Positions 16,263-24,147 are shown, counted from the stretch's first letter. The stretch is 64,000 nucleotides of DNA from Longispora sp040681875 (GCF_040681875.1 NZ_JBFAZP010000006.1:558001-622000); one strand, 5' to 3'. The notes: generated by a model from the letters alone, not told the origin. Translations and numbers: made by a program.

Positions 16263-17222
16263 TTATCGTTCGTTGACGGTGAAACCCAGGACGAAGTCCG
16301 GGTCGATCTGGTGTGCCAGGTCCTCGCCGGTCTTCGCGTTGGCCCAGGCCGAGGCGTTGCGCAGGTGGAACTCGGTGGCCTGGTCGCTGTAGCGCGCCCA
16401 GTCCTTCTCCGTCGCGTCCACCGCGCCCTTGAGTCGGGCGAGGACGGCGCGGTTGGCCTCCTCCAGGGACTCGATGGGCTGGGGGTGGCCGCGTTCGGCG
16501 GACTTGACGTACGGGGAGCGGCCGAGCCAGCCGAGCAGGTCCCCGCCGACGTTCTCGCGGAGGAACTCGACGTCCGAGGCGTCCTCGACCTTGTTGCCGA
16601 CGACGTCGACGCGCACGCCGTACTCGCGGGCGTAGCCGGCGTACTGCCGGTACACGCCGACGCTGCGCTGGGTCGGTTCGCAGACCAGGAAGGTCCGGTC
16701 GAACCGGGTGAACAGCCCCGACGCGAAGGAGTCGGCCCCGGCGGTCATGTCGACGACCACGTACTCCCCGGCCCCGTCGACGAGGTGGTTGAGCACGAGT
16801 TCGACGGCGCCGACCTTCGAGTGGTAGCAGGCCACCCCGAGGTCCTCCGTCGCGAACGGTCCGGTGACCATGAGCCGTACGCCCCCGACAGCGCGGGCGA
16901 GTGAGTCATAGACCGGGTTGTCCTCGGAGATCCGCAGGAGTCGCGAGCCACGCCCGGGCGGGGTGGTCTTGACCATGGCGGCGGCGGAACTGATCCGGGG
17001 GTTGTCGCCCCGCAGGTACTCCTTGATGTCGGGTAGCGCGTCGCCCATCGCCGGGAGCATCACGGCCTCCTCCTCCGTGGACCCGAGGGCCGCGGCGAGG
17101 TGCTGGTTGATGTCGGCGTCGATGGCGAGGGTCGGTGCTCCGGTGTGGGCGAGGTAGCGGGAAAAGAGCGCGGCCAGGGTGGTCTTGCCGCTGCCGCCCT
17201 TCCCCACGAAGGCGATCTTCAT
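16263..17222 (-). CDS. CooC/MinD-like deviant Walker A ATPase
   Basis: This 319-residue P-loop ATPase belongs to the MinD/ParA superfamily. It has the deviant Walker A motif KGGSGKTT (Lys8 and Lys13), switch-like DADINQH, and VVVDMTAGADSF, and most resembles CooC-type proteins that load metal into enzymes. It lacks a C-terminal membrane-targeting helix, which argues against a division-site MinD. GGAG lies 6 nt before the ATG. It is first in a three-gene unit. Possible roles are maturation of a metalloenzyme or ATP-driven regulation of the LLM oxidoreductase; neither is shown. Confidence 0.83.
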   Translation of the reverse strand: MKIAFVGKGGSGKTTLAALFSRYLAHTGAPTLAIDADINQHLAAALGSTEEEAVMLPAMGDALPDIKEYLRGDNPRISSAAAMVKTTPPGRGSRLLRISEDNPVYDSLARAVGGVRLMVTGPFATEDLGVACYHSKVGAVELVLNHLVDGAGEYVVVDMTAGADSFASGLFTRFDRTFLVCEPTQRSVGVYRQYAGYAREYGVRVDVVGNKVEDASDVEFLRENVGGDLLGWLGRSPYVKSAERGHPQPIESLEEANRAVLARLKGAVDATEKDWARYSDQATEFHLRNASAWANAKTGEDLAHQIDPDFVLGFTVNER

Positions 17223-17458
17223 TGTGTACTCCGGTAGTGATACCCATTTTCAATAAGGAACGTACCAGCCGGACAAAAGTTACGCAGCACTCCTCTCCGG
17301 ATCGCGTCGACGGCACCTGTGTGCCACCACCCGCCGACGCTCACCTGCCCCCGGTCCGGGTCAGGCAGTCATGCATGTAAATGTACAAGCACGCCCCCCG
17401 GGACGGAACGGTTAGACGTGCCGAGTTGTACAGATAATGGACTGGCGGTGGCGCGCGA

Positions 17459-17464
17459 TAGGCT
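17459..17464 (+). promoter_or_regulatory. Predicted -10 element of leaderless lipB
   Basis: TAGGCT stands 6 nt before the lipB GTG, predicting transcription start at or next to the start codon. The rest of the 248-nt intergenic stretch (17223-17470) between the ATPase gene and lipB holds no other element I can name beyond AT-richer patches near 17370-17440. Confidence 0.55.
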
Positions 17465-17470
17465 TCGTCC

Positions 17471-18118
17471 GTGACACAGACAGCGCCGATAACCGTGGTC
17501 CGCGCCGGGGTCGTGGACTACATGACCGCGTGGGACGAGCAGCGCCGGATCCACGACGCCGTGGTCGCGGGCTCGACCCCCGACACGATCCTGCTGCTGG
17601 AACACCCCAGCGTGTACACGGCGGGCAAGCGCACCGAGCCCTGGGACCGCCCCGTGGACGGCACCCCCGTGATCGACGTGGACCGGGGCGGCAAGATCAC
17701 CTGGCACGGCCCCGGCCAGCTCGTGGGGTACCCGATCATGAAGCTCGACACCCGGCTCGACGTGATCGCGTACGTGCACCGGGTCGAGGCCATGCTCGTC
17801 GCCGTGTTCGCCGAGTTCGGCGTGGCCACCGCGACCATCTCCGAGCGCAAGGAACGCCGGGGCGCCGTCTGGGTGCTCGAGGACGAGCGCGGCCCCGACC
17901 GCAAGCTCGCCGCGATCGGGATCCGGGTCGCCTCCGGGGTCACCCAGCACGGGTTCTCGATCAACTGCGACCCGGACATGACGGCCTTCGACAAGATCGT
18001 GCCGTGCGGCATCCGCGACGCCGGTGTCACCTCCCTCACCCAGGAACTGGGGCGGGACGTGACAGTTTCCGAAGTGTTGCCCGTCGTGGAACGCCACCTG
18101 GGCATGCTGCTGCCCTAG
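17471..18118 (+). CDS. lipB: Octanoyltransferase LipB
   Basis: LipB moves octanoyl groups from acyl carrier protein to lipoyl domains, the first step of de novo lipoate synthesis. The 215-residue product shows RGGKITWHGPGQLVGYP, the catalytic Lys in DRKLAAIGIRV and the catalytic Cys in INCDPDMTAFDKIVPCG. The GTG start is supported by TAGGCT 6 nt upstream. lipA, which adds sulfur to the octanoyl chain, is 3 kb downstream rather than adjacent, the pair being split by a membrane protein gene and an AspRS gene. Confidence 0.95.
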   Translation: MTQTAPITVVRAGVVDYMTAWDEQRRIHDAVVAGSTPDTILLLEHPSVYTAGKRTEPWDRPVDGTPVIDVDRGGKITWHGPGQLVGYPIMKLDTRLDVIAYVHRVEAMLVAVFAEFGVATATISERKERRGAVWVLEDERGPDRKLAAIGIRVASGVTQHGFSINCDPDMTAFDKIVPCGIRDAGVTSLTQELGRDVTVSEVLPVVERHLGMLLP

Positions 18119-18129
18119 ATTCTCAAAGA

Positions 18130-19464
18130 ATGCGGCGCACGCGGATCCTGGCGGTCACCGAGACGGTCCTCATCGTCCTCGGTCTAGCGGGGTTCCTGTT
18201 CGTCCTGCCGCACAACATCGGCGGCGACGCCTCCAAGCGGTACGAGGCGCTGACCGCCCTGGTGCTGCGCGGCGACCTGATCGGCAACGAGTACTCGCTG
18301 GTCGGCCCCCTGTTCTCCGGCCAGTTGTTCCTCATCGGCCACCTGCTCGGGCACGCGGCGGCGTGGACCCAGGCGTACAACACGCTGCTGTTCGCCCTGG
18401 GGCTGCTCGCCGCGTGGCTGCTGCTCCGCGACCACCTGCCCGGGGCGCTGCTCCGCCGGTTCTTCCTGGTCCTGATCGCCGGCTCGATGTACTCGGCGCA
18501 CGTCACCGGCTTCAACGCCGAGGTGTACACGTCGATGGGCGTCGGGATCGGCCTGGTCGCGGTGGCCGTGCGCGCCGGGATCGCCTTCGGCTGGACGGCC
18601 GCCGTGCTCGGCGTCGTCAACACCCCGGCGGCGGCCCTCGGGCTGGGCCTGGTGCTGGCCCGGCGCGGCCTGGAGACCCGGCGGCTGCGGTACGCGCTGG
18701 TGCTGGTCGCCGCCGCCGCGCTGATGCTGGCCGAGAGCTGGGCGCGGCGCGGCTCCCCGTTCGCCAGCGGCTACGAGGGCAACGCCGGCTACCGGACGAT
18801 CATGCCGTACTCCGGACTGCCCGGTTTCAGCTATCCGTTCTTCCTCGGCCTGCTGTCCCTGCTGCTCTCCTTCGGCAAGGGCCTGGTGTTCTTCGCCCCC
18901 GGCCTGCTGCTGCCGGTGCGGTCCGCCATGCGCCGCTTCACCCTGTCCCCCGACACGACCCTGTTCCGGTTGTACGGCTGGTGGCTGCTCTTCCTCGCCG
19001 GCCTGATCCTGGTGTACGCGCCCTGGTGGGCCTGGTACGGCGGCCTGACCTGGGGCCCGAGGTTCCTGCTGTTCGCCTCGCTGCCCGCGTCCCTGGCGCT
19101 GGCCGTGCGGCTCTGGGACCTCGGCGCCGCGCTGTGGGTGCGGCTCCTGACGCTGGGCGCGTGGGCGCTGTCGTGCTGGGTGGCGGTGTGCGGGGCGGCG
19201 TTCATCTCGGCCGCGTACCCGGAACAGTGCTCGCGGGACACGATGGCGTACGAGGCCTTCTGCCACTACACGCCCGAGTTCTCCGCGCTGTGGTACCCGC
19301 TCGTGTTCCACCAGGGGCCGGACTGGCGGGGCTGGGTGGCGATCGTGTACATCGCCGTCGCGTTCGTCTACCTGGCCGTGCCCCTGGTCCGCTCGATCGC
19401 CGCCGACCTGGCCGGTCCGGCGCGGGCCGGGCTGCGGTCGGTCACGCGCGGCTGGCGGTTCTGA
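18130..19464 (+). CDS. Polytopic membrane protein, GT-C glycosyltransferase-like
   Basis: This 444-residue protein has about ten to twelve hydrophobic helices. An early extracytoplasmic loop after helix 1 contains GGDASKRYEAL, resembling the acidic loop of GT-C glycosyltransferases. Two cysteines near the end (EQCSRDTMAYEAFC) could form an external disulfide. I do not recognise a specific family or lipid-sugar donor. ATG 18130 lies 11 nt after the lipB stop codon, so it is probably in the lipB transcript. It is convergent with the AspRS gene. Confidence 0.72.
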   Translation: MRRTRILAVTETVLIVLGLAGFLFVLPHNIGGDASKRYEALTALVLRGDLIGNEYSLVGPLFSGQLFLIGHLLGHAAAWTQAYNTLLFALGLLAAWLLLRDHLPGALLRRFFLVLIAGSMYSAHVTGFNAEVYTSMGVGIGLVAVAVRAGIAFGWTAAVLGVVNTPAAALGLGLVLARRGLETRRLRYALVLVAAAALMLAESWARRGSPFASGYEGNAGYRTIMPYSGLPGFSYPFFLGLLSLLLSFGKGLVFFAPGLLLPVRSAMRRFTLSPDTTLFRLYGWWLLFLAGLILVYAPWWAWYGGLTWGPRFLLFASLPASLALAVRLWDLGAALWVRLLTLGAWALSCWVAVCGAAFISAAYPEQCSRDTMAYEAFCHYTPEFSALWYPLVFHQGPDWRGWVAIVYIAVAFVYLAVPLVRSIAADLAGPARAGLRSVTRGWRF

Positions 19465-19537
19465 CCCGGCCACGGGGCGCCTCCCGGCCCCGGAGCGGGC
19501 CGCGCGCTCCCCGACCACCGGCCGCGTCCCGGTCAGC

Positions 19538-19575
19538 GGTGGTGGCGACCCCGGGAAATCCGGGCCGCCACCACC
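19538..19575. terminator. Bidirectional hairpin between convergent genes
   Basis: A 10-bp outer stem (GGTGGTGGCG / CGCCACCACC) with an inner CCCGG / CCGGG stem lies between the membrane protein gene and the AspRS gene, which converge here. Confidence 0.65.
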
Positions 19576-19584
19576 ACCGTCCGG

Positions 19585-20838
19585 CTACGGCGTCACGCGG
19601 TGCAGGTCCCTCGGGAACAGGGTGACCTCGCGGATGTTGGACGCGCCGATCAGCTGCATCACGAACCGTTCGAGCCCGATCGCGAACCCGCCGTGCGGGG
19701 GCATCCCGAGGCGGAACACCTCCAGGTAGCTCTCGTACGGGGCCGGGTCCGCGCCGCGTTCGGCCAGGGTGGCGACGTAGTCGGCGTACTTGTGCAGGCG
19801 TTGGGCGCCACTGACCAGCTCCAGACCCCGGAAGAGCAGGTCGAAGCCCCGCGAGTACGGGGCCCGGCCCGGCTCCGGGTGGGTGTAGAAGGCGCGCTTG
19901 AGGGTCGGGTAGCCCTCGACGAACACGAAGTCCGAGCCGTGTTCGCGCAGGCCCCACTCCCCCACGGCGCGCTCGTCGGCCGGGGAAAGGTCCTGCTCCG
20001 ACGGGTCCGCGCCCGCGATGGCCAGGGCCTCCGAGAAGTGCAGGACCGGGATCTCGGCGGGCACCTTGGGCAGGTCGAAGCCGAGCCCGTCGGCCTCGGC
20101 GACCATGCCGGCGACGACGTCGCGCAGGACGGCCATCACCTCGCGATGGTCCTGGATGAAGCCCAGCTCGACGTCGAGCGAGACGTACTCGGCCAGGTGG
20201 CGGGACGTGTCGTGCGGCTCGGCGCGGAAGACCGGGCCGATCTCGTAGACGCGTTCGAACACGCCGACCATCGTCTGCTTGTAGAACTGGGGCGACTGGG
20301 CGAGGTAGGCCGTACCCCCGAAGTAGTCGATCTTGAAAACGCTCGCGCCGGACTCGGTCGCCGAGCCGACGATCTTGGGCGTGCAGACCTCGGTGTAGCC
20401 CTGGGCGTCCAGCACCCGCCGGAAACCCCGGATCGCGGCCGCCGACAGCTCGAAGATCCGCTGACGGCCGGGATGACGGAGGGTGACGGCGGCATGGTCG
20501 AGAAGCGTCGGGAGGGTGACGCCCAACTCGGGCCGGAACAGCTCCACCGGCAGCTCGCGGACGGGCTCCGACAGCAGCTCGATCTCCGGCTCGGTGAGCT
20601 CCACGCCGCCCGGGGCGGACGGGTTCGCGGTGACCGTGCCGACGACCCCGACCACGGTCTCCTCGCCGAACCCGTCGAGCGCGCCCGGGGTGGTCACGAC
20701 CACCTGGGCGAGGCCCTCACGGTCCCGAACAATGAGGAAAGCGACTGATTTGAGTACTCTGCGGCGATGGGTCCAGCCGGCGATCCTGACCCGCTGGCCC
20801 ACGTGGGCGGCGAGTTGGGACGAGAGAACGCGTTGCAT
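19585..20838 (-). CDS. aspS: Archaeal-type aspartate--tRNA ligase, probably non-discriminating (Asp/Asn)
   Basis: This class II synthetase of 417 residues charges tRNA with aspartate. The N-terminal OB-fold reads VRIAGWTHRRRVLKSVAFLIVR. The catalytic core has ARS motif 2 (FRAEPHDTSRHLAEY) and motif 3 (GGFAIGLERFVMQLIG) and ends NIREVTLFPRDLHRVTP, the archaeal pattern without the large bacterial insertion domain. Such enzymes often aspartylate tRNA-Asn too, feeding the amidotransferase route. ATG 20838 has AGGAGG 4 nt upstream, and that site can be sequestered by the leader described next. A standard bacterial AspRS may exist elsewhere, making this an amino-acid-responsive second copy. Confidence 0.88.
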   Translation of the reverse strand: MQRVLSSQLAAHVGQRVRIAGWTHRRRVLKSVAFLIVRDREGLAQVVVTTPGALDGFGEETVVGVVGTVTANPSAPGGVELTEPEIELLSEPVRELPVELFRPELGVTLPTLLDHAAVTLRHPGRQRIFELSAAAIRGFRRVLDAQGYTEVCTPKIVGSATESGASVFKIDYFGGTAYLAQSPQFYKQTMVGVFERVYEIGPVFRAEPHDTSRHLAEYVSLDVELGFIQDHREVMAVLRDVVAGMVAEADGLGFDLPKVPAEIPVLHFSEALAIAGADPSEQDLSPADERAVGEWGLREHGSDFVFVEGYPTLKRAFYTHPEPGRAPYSRGFDLLFRGLELVSGAQRLHKYADYVATLAERGADPAPYESYLEVFRLGMPPHGGFAIGLERFVMQLIGASNIREVTLFPRDLHRVTP

Positions 20839-20997
20839 GACACCTCCTGTGGGAACTACTCCCCGGAGGTGTGGGCGATGGGGCGCTTCGCGGTACCACC
20901 ACACCTTCGCCGCCTCGTGGCGGCCTCAGTCGGCCCGTGCGTGGGCCGGACGGCAGGGCCAGGGGCGGTTGTCAGTCGCTGGCACCCTGCGCCACAG
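20839..20997 (-). promoter_or_regulatory. Translational T-box leader of the AspRS gene
   Basis: The minus-strand leader carries the T-box core GGTGGTACCGCG (20889-20900). A short 5' hairpin (about 20955-20995) has GAC and AAC triplets in its loop as possible Asp/Asn specifiers. Two perfect small stems follow (GGCCC/GGGCC; GCCGCC/GGCGGC). CCCACACCTCC (20865-20875) can pair either with GGTGTGG next to the T-box (antisequestrator) or with GGAGGTGT at the ribosome binding site (sequestrator). There is no U-run, so control should be at translation initiation, as known for actinobacterial ileS T-boxes. Confidence 0.8.
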
Positions 20998-21028
20998 AGA
21001 GTAGCGAACGGACGCGGAGTGTTGTCAA
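20998..21028 (-). promoter_or_regulatory. Promoter of the T-box/AspRS transcript
   Basis: On the minus strand TTGACA (21023-21028) and TACTCT (20998-21003) are separated by 19 nt; shifting the -10 to GCTACT gives 17 nt. Start is predicted near 20991. Confidence 0.6.
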
Positions 21029-21091
21029 GGACATAAGACACGCCGTGGTGAGCCCGGTAACACGCCCGTTCAGGTGGGGGTTGGCCGGGCG

Positions 21092-21097
21092 TAGGCT
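21092..21097 (+). promoter_or_regulatory. Predicted -10 element of leaderless lipA
   Basis: TAGGCT lies 7 nt before the lipA GTG, the same hexamer and spacing class as lipB, so the two lipoate genes share promoter form. Confidence 0.55.
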
Positions 21098-21104
21098 GAC
21101 CGAC

Positions 21105-22037
21105 GTGACTGTGGTGAGCCCAGAAGGACGACGCCTTTTGAGGGTCGAGGCCCGTAACGCCGAGACCCCGATCGAGCGCAAGCCTCCGTGGATCAAGATC
21201 AAGGCGAAGATGGGTCCCGAGTACACCCAGATTCGCAATCTTGTCACGCGTGAGGGCCTGCACACAGTCTGCCAGGAGGCCGGCTGTCCCAACATCTACG
21301 AGTGCTGGGAGGACCGGGAGGCCACGTTCCTCATCGGTGGCGACCAGTGCACCCGGCGATGTGACTTCTGTCAGATCGACACCGGGAAGCCGGCCGACTT
21401 CGACGCCGACGAGCCCCGCCGGGTGGCCGAGTCCGTCGCCCAGATGGAACTCAAGTACGCGACGATCACCGGTGTGGCCCGCGACGACCTGCCCGACGGC
21501 GGCGCCTGGCTGTACGCGGAGACCGTCCGCCAGATCCACCAGCTCATGCCCGGCTGCGGTGTCGAGCTGCTGATCCCCGACTTCAACGCGAAGCCCGACC
21601 AGCTGGCCGAGGTCTTCGACAGCCGGCCCGAGGTGCTCGCGCACAACCTGGAGACCGTGCCCCGGATCTTCAAGCGGATCCGCCCCGCGTTCCGGTACGA
21701 CCGCTCGTTGAGCGTCATCACCGAGGCGCGCAAGGCCGGCCTGGTCACCAAGTCCAACCTGATCCTGGGCATGGGCGAGGAGCGCGAGGAGATCACCCAG
21801 GCGCTCCGCGACCTCGTGGACGCCGGGTGCGAGCTGATCACGATCACGCAGTACCTGCGGCCGTCGCCGAAGCACCACCCGGTCACCCGGTGGGTGAAGC
21901 CGGAGGAGTTCGTCGAGCTCCAGGAGGAGGCCCTGCAGATGGGCTTCGCCGGGGTCATGTCCGGGCCGCTGGTCCGGTCGAGCTACCGGGCCGGGCGGCT
22001 GTTCCAGCAGGCGCTGGACGCGCGCGTCACGTCCTGA
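21105..22037 (+). CDS. lipA: Lipoyl synthase (radical SAM)
   Basis: LipA inserts two sulfur atoms into protein-bound octanoyl groups using two 4Fe-4S clusters and S-adenosylmethionine. The 310-residue product has the auxiliary-cluster cysteines Cys56, Cys61 and Cys67 (CQEAGCPNIYEC), the radical SAM motif CTRRCDFC (Cys82, 86, 89) and the C-terminal RSSYR at 291-295 that ligates the auxiliary cluster. GTG 21105 was selected because TAGGCT stands 7 nt upstream and no Shine-Dalgarno is visible; later in-frame GTGs at 21111 and 21114 are possible. Its targets include the E2 encoded at 10856. Confidence 0.95.
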   Translation: MTVVSPEGRRLLRVEARNAETPIERKPPWIKIKAKMGPEYTQIRNLVTREGLHTVCQEAGCPNIYECWEDREATFLIGGDQCTRRCDFCQIDTGKPADFDADEPRRVAESVAQMELKYATITGVARDDLPDGGAWLYAETVRQIHQLMPGCGVELLIPDFNAKPDQLAEVFDSRPEVLAHNLETVPRIFKRIRPAFRYDRSLSVITEARKAGLVTKSNLILGMGEEREEITQALRDLVDAGCELITITQYLRPSPKHHPVTRWVKPEEFVELQEEALQMGFAGVMSGPLVRSSYRAGRLFQQALDARVTS

Positions 22038-22050
22038 ACCACCTAGCTAC

Positions 22051-22089
22051 ACGAGAGCCGGAGCGCATGCGCTCCGGCTCTCGTTTTTG
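22051..22089 (+). terminator. Strong intrinsic terminator of lipA
   Basis: A perfect 34-nt palindrome (17-bp arms, ACGAGAGCCGGAGCGCA and its complement) is followed immediately by a run of T. This is the clearest Rho-independent terminator in the window. Confidence 0.9.
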
Positions 22090-22159
22090 ATCTGACGCCT
22101 TGGCCCGCTGAGGGCGGGGCGGACGCGCGTCGCCATCCTCCGCGGGCCCCACCCACTCA
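22087..22159 (-). repeat. Dispersed structured repeat, copy C (short form)
   Basis: Read on the minus strand, the element starts at the TGA stop of the gene at 22157 (TGAGTGGGTGGGGCCCGC) and ends GCCCTCAGCGGGCC + AAGGCGTCAGATCA. The ends match the copies at 45204 and 62829 in the same orientation relative to the preceding gene, but the interior is about 50 bp shorter than copy A and about 40 bp shorter than copy B. Confidence 0.85.
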
Positions 22160-22843
22160 GGCGTAGTAGTACTTGGGGCCACTGAAGGCGCCGATCGCGC
22201 ACAGCAGCCACCCGAGGGCCGGCAGGAACGCCCACGGGTACGGGTCCGCCGAGCCGTCCGCGTACAGGTCCGTGATGGCCAGGGCGGCGAACAGCGCGTA
22301 CCCCAGCAGCATCAGGCCGCCGATGATCCGCAGCGCCAGCCCCCGGATGAACGCGAAGCCGAGCAGCAGCAGGAACCAGATGATCGTGACCCCGGCGATG
22401 ATCCCGGTGACGGCGCCGTTGGTGGAGTACTCGCTGCCGCTGGAGGCCACCACCGCCTCGCCCACGCCCGAGACGAACATGGCCAGCCCGCCGAACCCGC
22501 AGACGATGACCGCGCCGATGCCGAAGTTCAGCCAGCGCAGGACGGCCGAGTCCAGATTCGCGGCGAAGGCGAGCATCGCGCCGAAGAACAGCGACGGGAT
22601 GGCGAACGCGACCGCGTAGGACAGGCCGACGCCGGGGCGGGTCTCCGCGCTGACCTCGCCGATGATGTCGTAGATCCAGACGCCCTCGCTCCACGGCAGG
22701 GCGAGCACGCCGAGGGCCGCCAGGCTGACGCCGAGGATGGGCAGCAGCACGCTGCCGCTGGCCCGGGACCGGCGGCGCGGCGGCCGGCCCGGATAAACCG
22801 GGTACGGAGGCGGATATCCATAGGGCGGTGGCGGGTGATTCAC
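22157..22843 (-). CDS. Polytopic membrane protein with tyrosine/proline-rich N-terminus
   Basis: This 228-residue protein starts with a Pro/Tyr-rich cytoplasmic tail ((M)NHPPPPYGYPPPYPVYPG), then a basic RRRSR cluster and about six hydrophobic helices, ending GPKYYYA. Similar tails occur on many actinobacterial membrane proteins of unknown function, and I cannot assign a role. GTG 22843 is chosen because TACAGT stands 7 nt upstream, predicting a leaderless message; an ATG at 22876 would place the start in the promoter. The stop codon forms the first bases of the dispersed repeat. Confidence 0.72.
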   Translation of the reverse strand: MNHPPPPYGYPPPYPVYPGRPPRRRSRASGSVLLPILGVSLAALGVLALPWSEGVWIYDIIGEVSAETRPGVGLSYAVAFAIPSLFFGAMLAFAANLDSAVLRWLNFGIGAVIVCGFGGLAMFVSGVGEAVVASSGSEYSTNGAVTGIIAGVTIIWFLLLLGFAFIRGLALRIIGGLMLLGYALFAALAITDLYADGSADPYPWAFLPALGWLLCAIGAFSGPKYYYA

Positions 22844-22907
22844 GCCCGAGACTGTAGCGGCCCCGGGCCACCTCACCCGCTCCGTGATCGGGAACTAGAC
22901 TCTCGGC

Positions 22908-23600
22908 ATGGCCAAGGCCCCACAAACCCAAAAAGTTTCCCTCCGCGACCGGTTGAAGCAGATCGGGATGGTCTTCGCGTTCACCGCGAAGCGCGACAAG
23001 CTGTTCGTTCCGCTCGTCGCCGTCGCGGTGCTCGTCCCCGTACTCATCGCGGGTCTGCTCGTGTGGCTGTTGGACTCGTGGCTGTGGGCGCCGACGGGCG
23101 TCCTGCTCGCGCTGCTGGGCGTGATGCTCGTGCTGAACCTGCGGTCCAACACGGCCATGATGGCCGAGGCCGAGGGCCAGCCCGGGGCGGCCGCCCAGAT
23201 CCTGGAGATGATGCGCGGCGACTGGCGGGTGACCCCGGCCGTGCAGCTCACCACGCAGAACGACTTCGTGCACCGGGTGATCGGCCGGCCCGGCGTGATC
23301 CTGGTCGCCGAGGGCGCCCCGGCGCGGCTGAAGAGCATGCTCGCCCAGGAGAAGAAGAAGCTCGGCCGGGTCGTCGGCGACACCCCGGTCTACGACTTCA
23401 TCGTCGGCAACGAGGCGGACACCGTCCCGCTGCGCAAGCTGCGGATGTCGATGATGAAGCTGCCCCGCAACATCACGGGCAAGCAGGTCAACGCCCTGGA
23501 GACCCGGCTGACGGCGCTCGGCGCGGGCCGGCCGGCGATGCCGAAGGGTCCGATCCCGAAGAACATGAAGCCGCCGCGCGGGGCGACCCGGGGCCGGTAG
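22908..23600 (+). CDS. DUF4191 family membrane protein
   Basis: The 230-residue product has two close hydrophobic helices (about 39-75), a cytosolic domain with RSNTAMMAEAEGQPGAAAQIL, and a basic C-terminus, matching the DUF4191 family. The mycobacterial ortholog (Rv2219) sits in the same place between lipA and glnA1. Function is unknown. ATG 22908 has TAGACT 6 nt upstream and no Shine-Dalgarno, so it is probably leaderless. A strong terminator follows. Confidence 0.88.
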   Translation: MAKAPQTQKVSLRDRLKQIGMVFAFTAKRDKLFVPLVAVAVLVPVLIAGLLVWLLDSWLWAPTGVLLALLGVMLVLNLRSNTAMMAEAEGQPGAAAQILEMMRGDWRVTPAVQLTTQNDFVHRVIGRPGVILVAEGAPARLKSMLAQEKKKLGRVVGDTPVYDFIVGNEADTVPLRKLRMSMMKLPRNITGKQVNALETRLTALGAGRPAMPKGPIPKNMKPPRGATRGR

Positions 23601-23611
23601 CAGGACACAGG

Positions 23612-23646
23612 AAAGGGGCCGCCCGGCGATCGGGTGGCCCCTTTTT
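23612..23646. terminator. Hairpin with T-run between convergent genes
   Basis: AAAGGGGCCGCCCG pairs with CGGGTGGCCCCTTT (one G-T), followed by TT on the plus strand. It ends the DUF4191 gene and can serve the convergent RDD gene. Confidence 0.8.
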
Positions 23647-23682
23647 CCAACCCTTCGACGGGTACGCGGCGCGCGTACCCGT

Positions 23683-24045
23683 CTAGGCTTTGATCATGAT
23701 GGAGCCGACCCAGCGGTCGTGCAGGCCGCGGCCGTAGTCGTCCATGATCACGGCGGGGATCAGCAGCGCGAGGAGCACGCCCCGGGCCAGCGCCCGCGGG
23801 ATGCCGATCGGGCCGCCGTCGGGCACCAGCGCGCACTGGATCCGCAGCACCCGCATCCCGGGGGTCTGACCGAACAGCCCCACGAAGAAGGTGTACTCCG
23901 CGACCAGCACCAGCAGCGCCCACGTGCCCATCCAGCCCGGCTGGCTGAACGGCCAGACGATCAGCAGGCACAGCAGCCAGTCGATCAGCAGGGCGCCGAA
24001 CCGCTGGTTCATCGAGGCGAGTTCGACGGGGGTATCTTCTGCCAT
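23683..24045 (-). CDS. RDD family membrane protein
   Basis: The 120-residue protein has the RDD features: an early RFGALLIDWLL helix with the Arg/Asp residues, FGQTPGMRVLRIQ, and a third helix ending in HDRWVGS. RDD proteins are small integral membrane proteins, some implicated in ion exchange. An ortholog (Rv2219A) is next to glnA1 in mycobacteria. ATG 24045 has TACGCT 8 nt upstream. It is divergent from glnA1, and the GlnR-type box lies between them. Confidence 0.85.
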   Translation of the reverse strand: MAEDTPVELASMNQRFGALLIDWLLCLLIVWPFSQPGWMGTWALLVLVAEYTFFVGLFGQTPGMRVLRIQCALVPDGGPIGIPRALARGVLLALLIPAVIMDDYGRGLHDRWVGSIMIKA

Positions 24046-24099
24046 GATTCCGCAGCGTACCCGCCGGGTCCGGGGCCGCCCCCGGCGCACGGCGCCCGT

Positions 24100-24137
24100 G
24101 TAACACGCCCGAAACATTTGGGACATGGCGGGGCAAC
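24100..24137 (+). promoter_or_regulatory. GlnR-type binding box upstream of glnA1
   Basis: GTAAC-n6-GAAAC-n6-GACAT-n6-GCAAC reproduces the actinobacterial GlnR a-b-a-b layout (consensus gTnAC-n6-GAAAC repeated). The first half-site pair is a perfect match and the second is degenerate. A -10-like TACTGT follows at 24148-24153. Confidence 0.72.
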
Positions 24138-24147
24138 GAGCAGGTCA

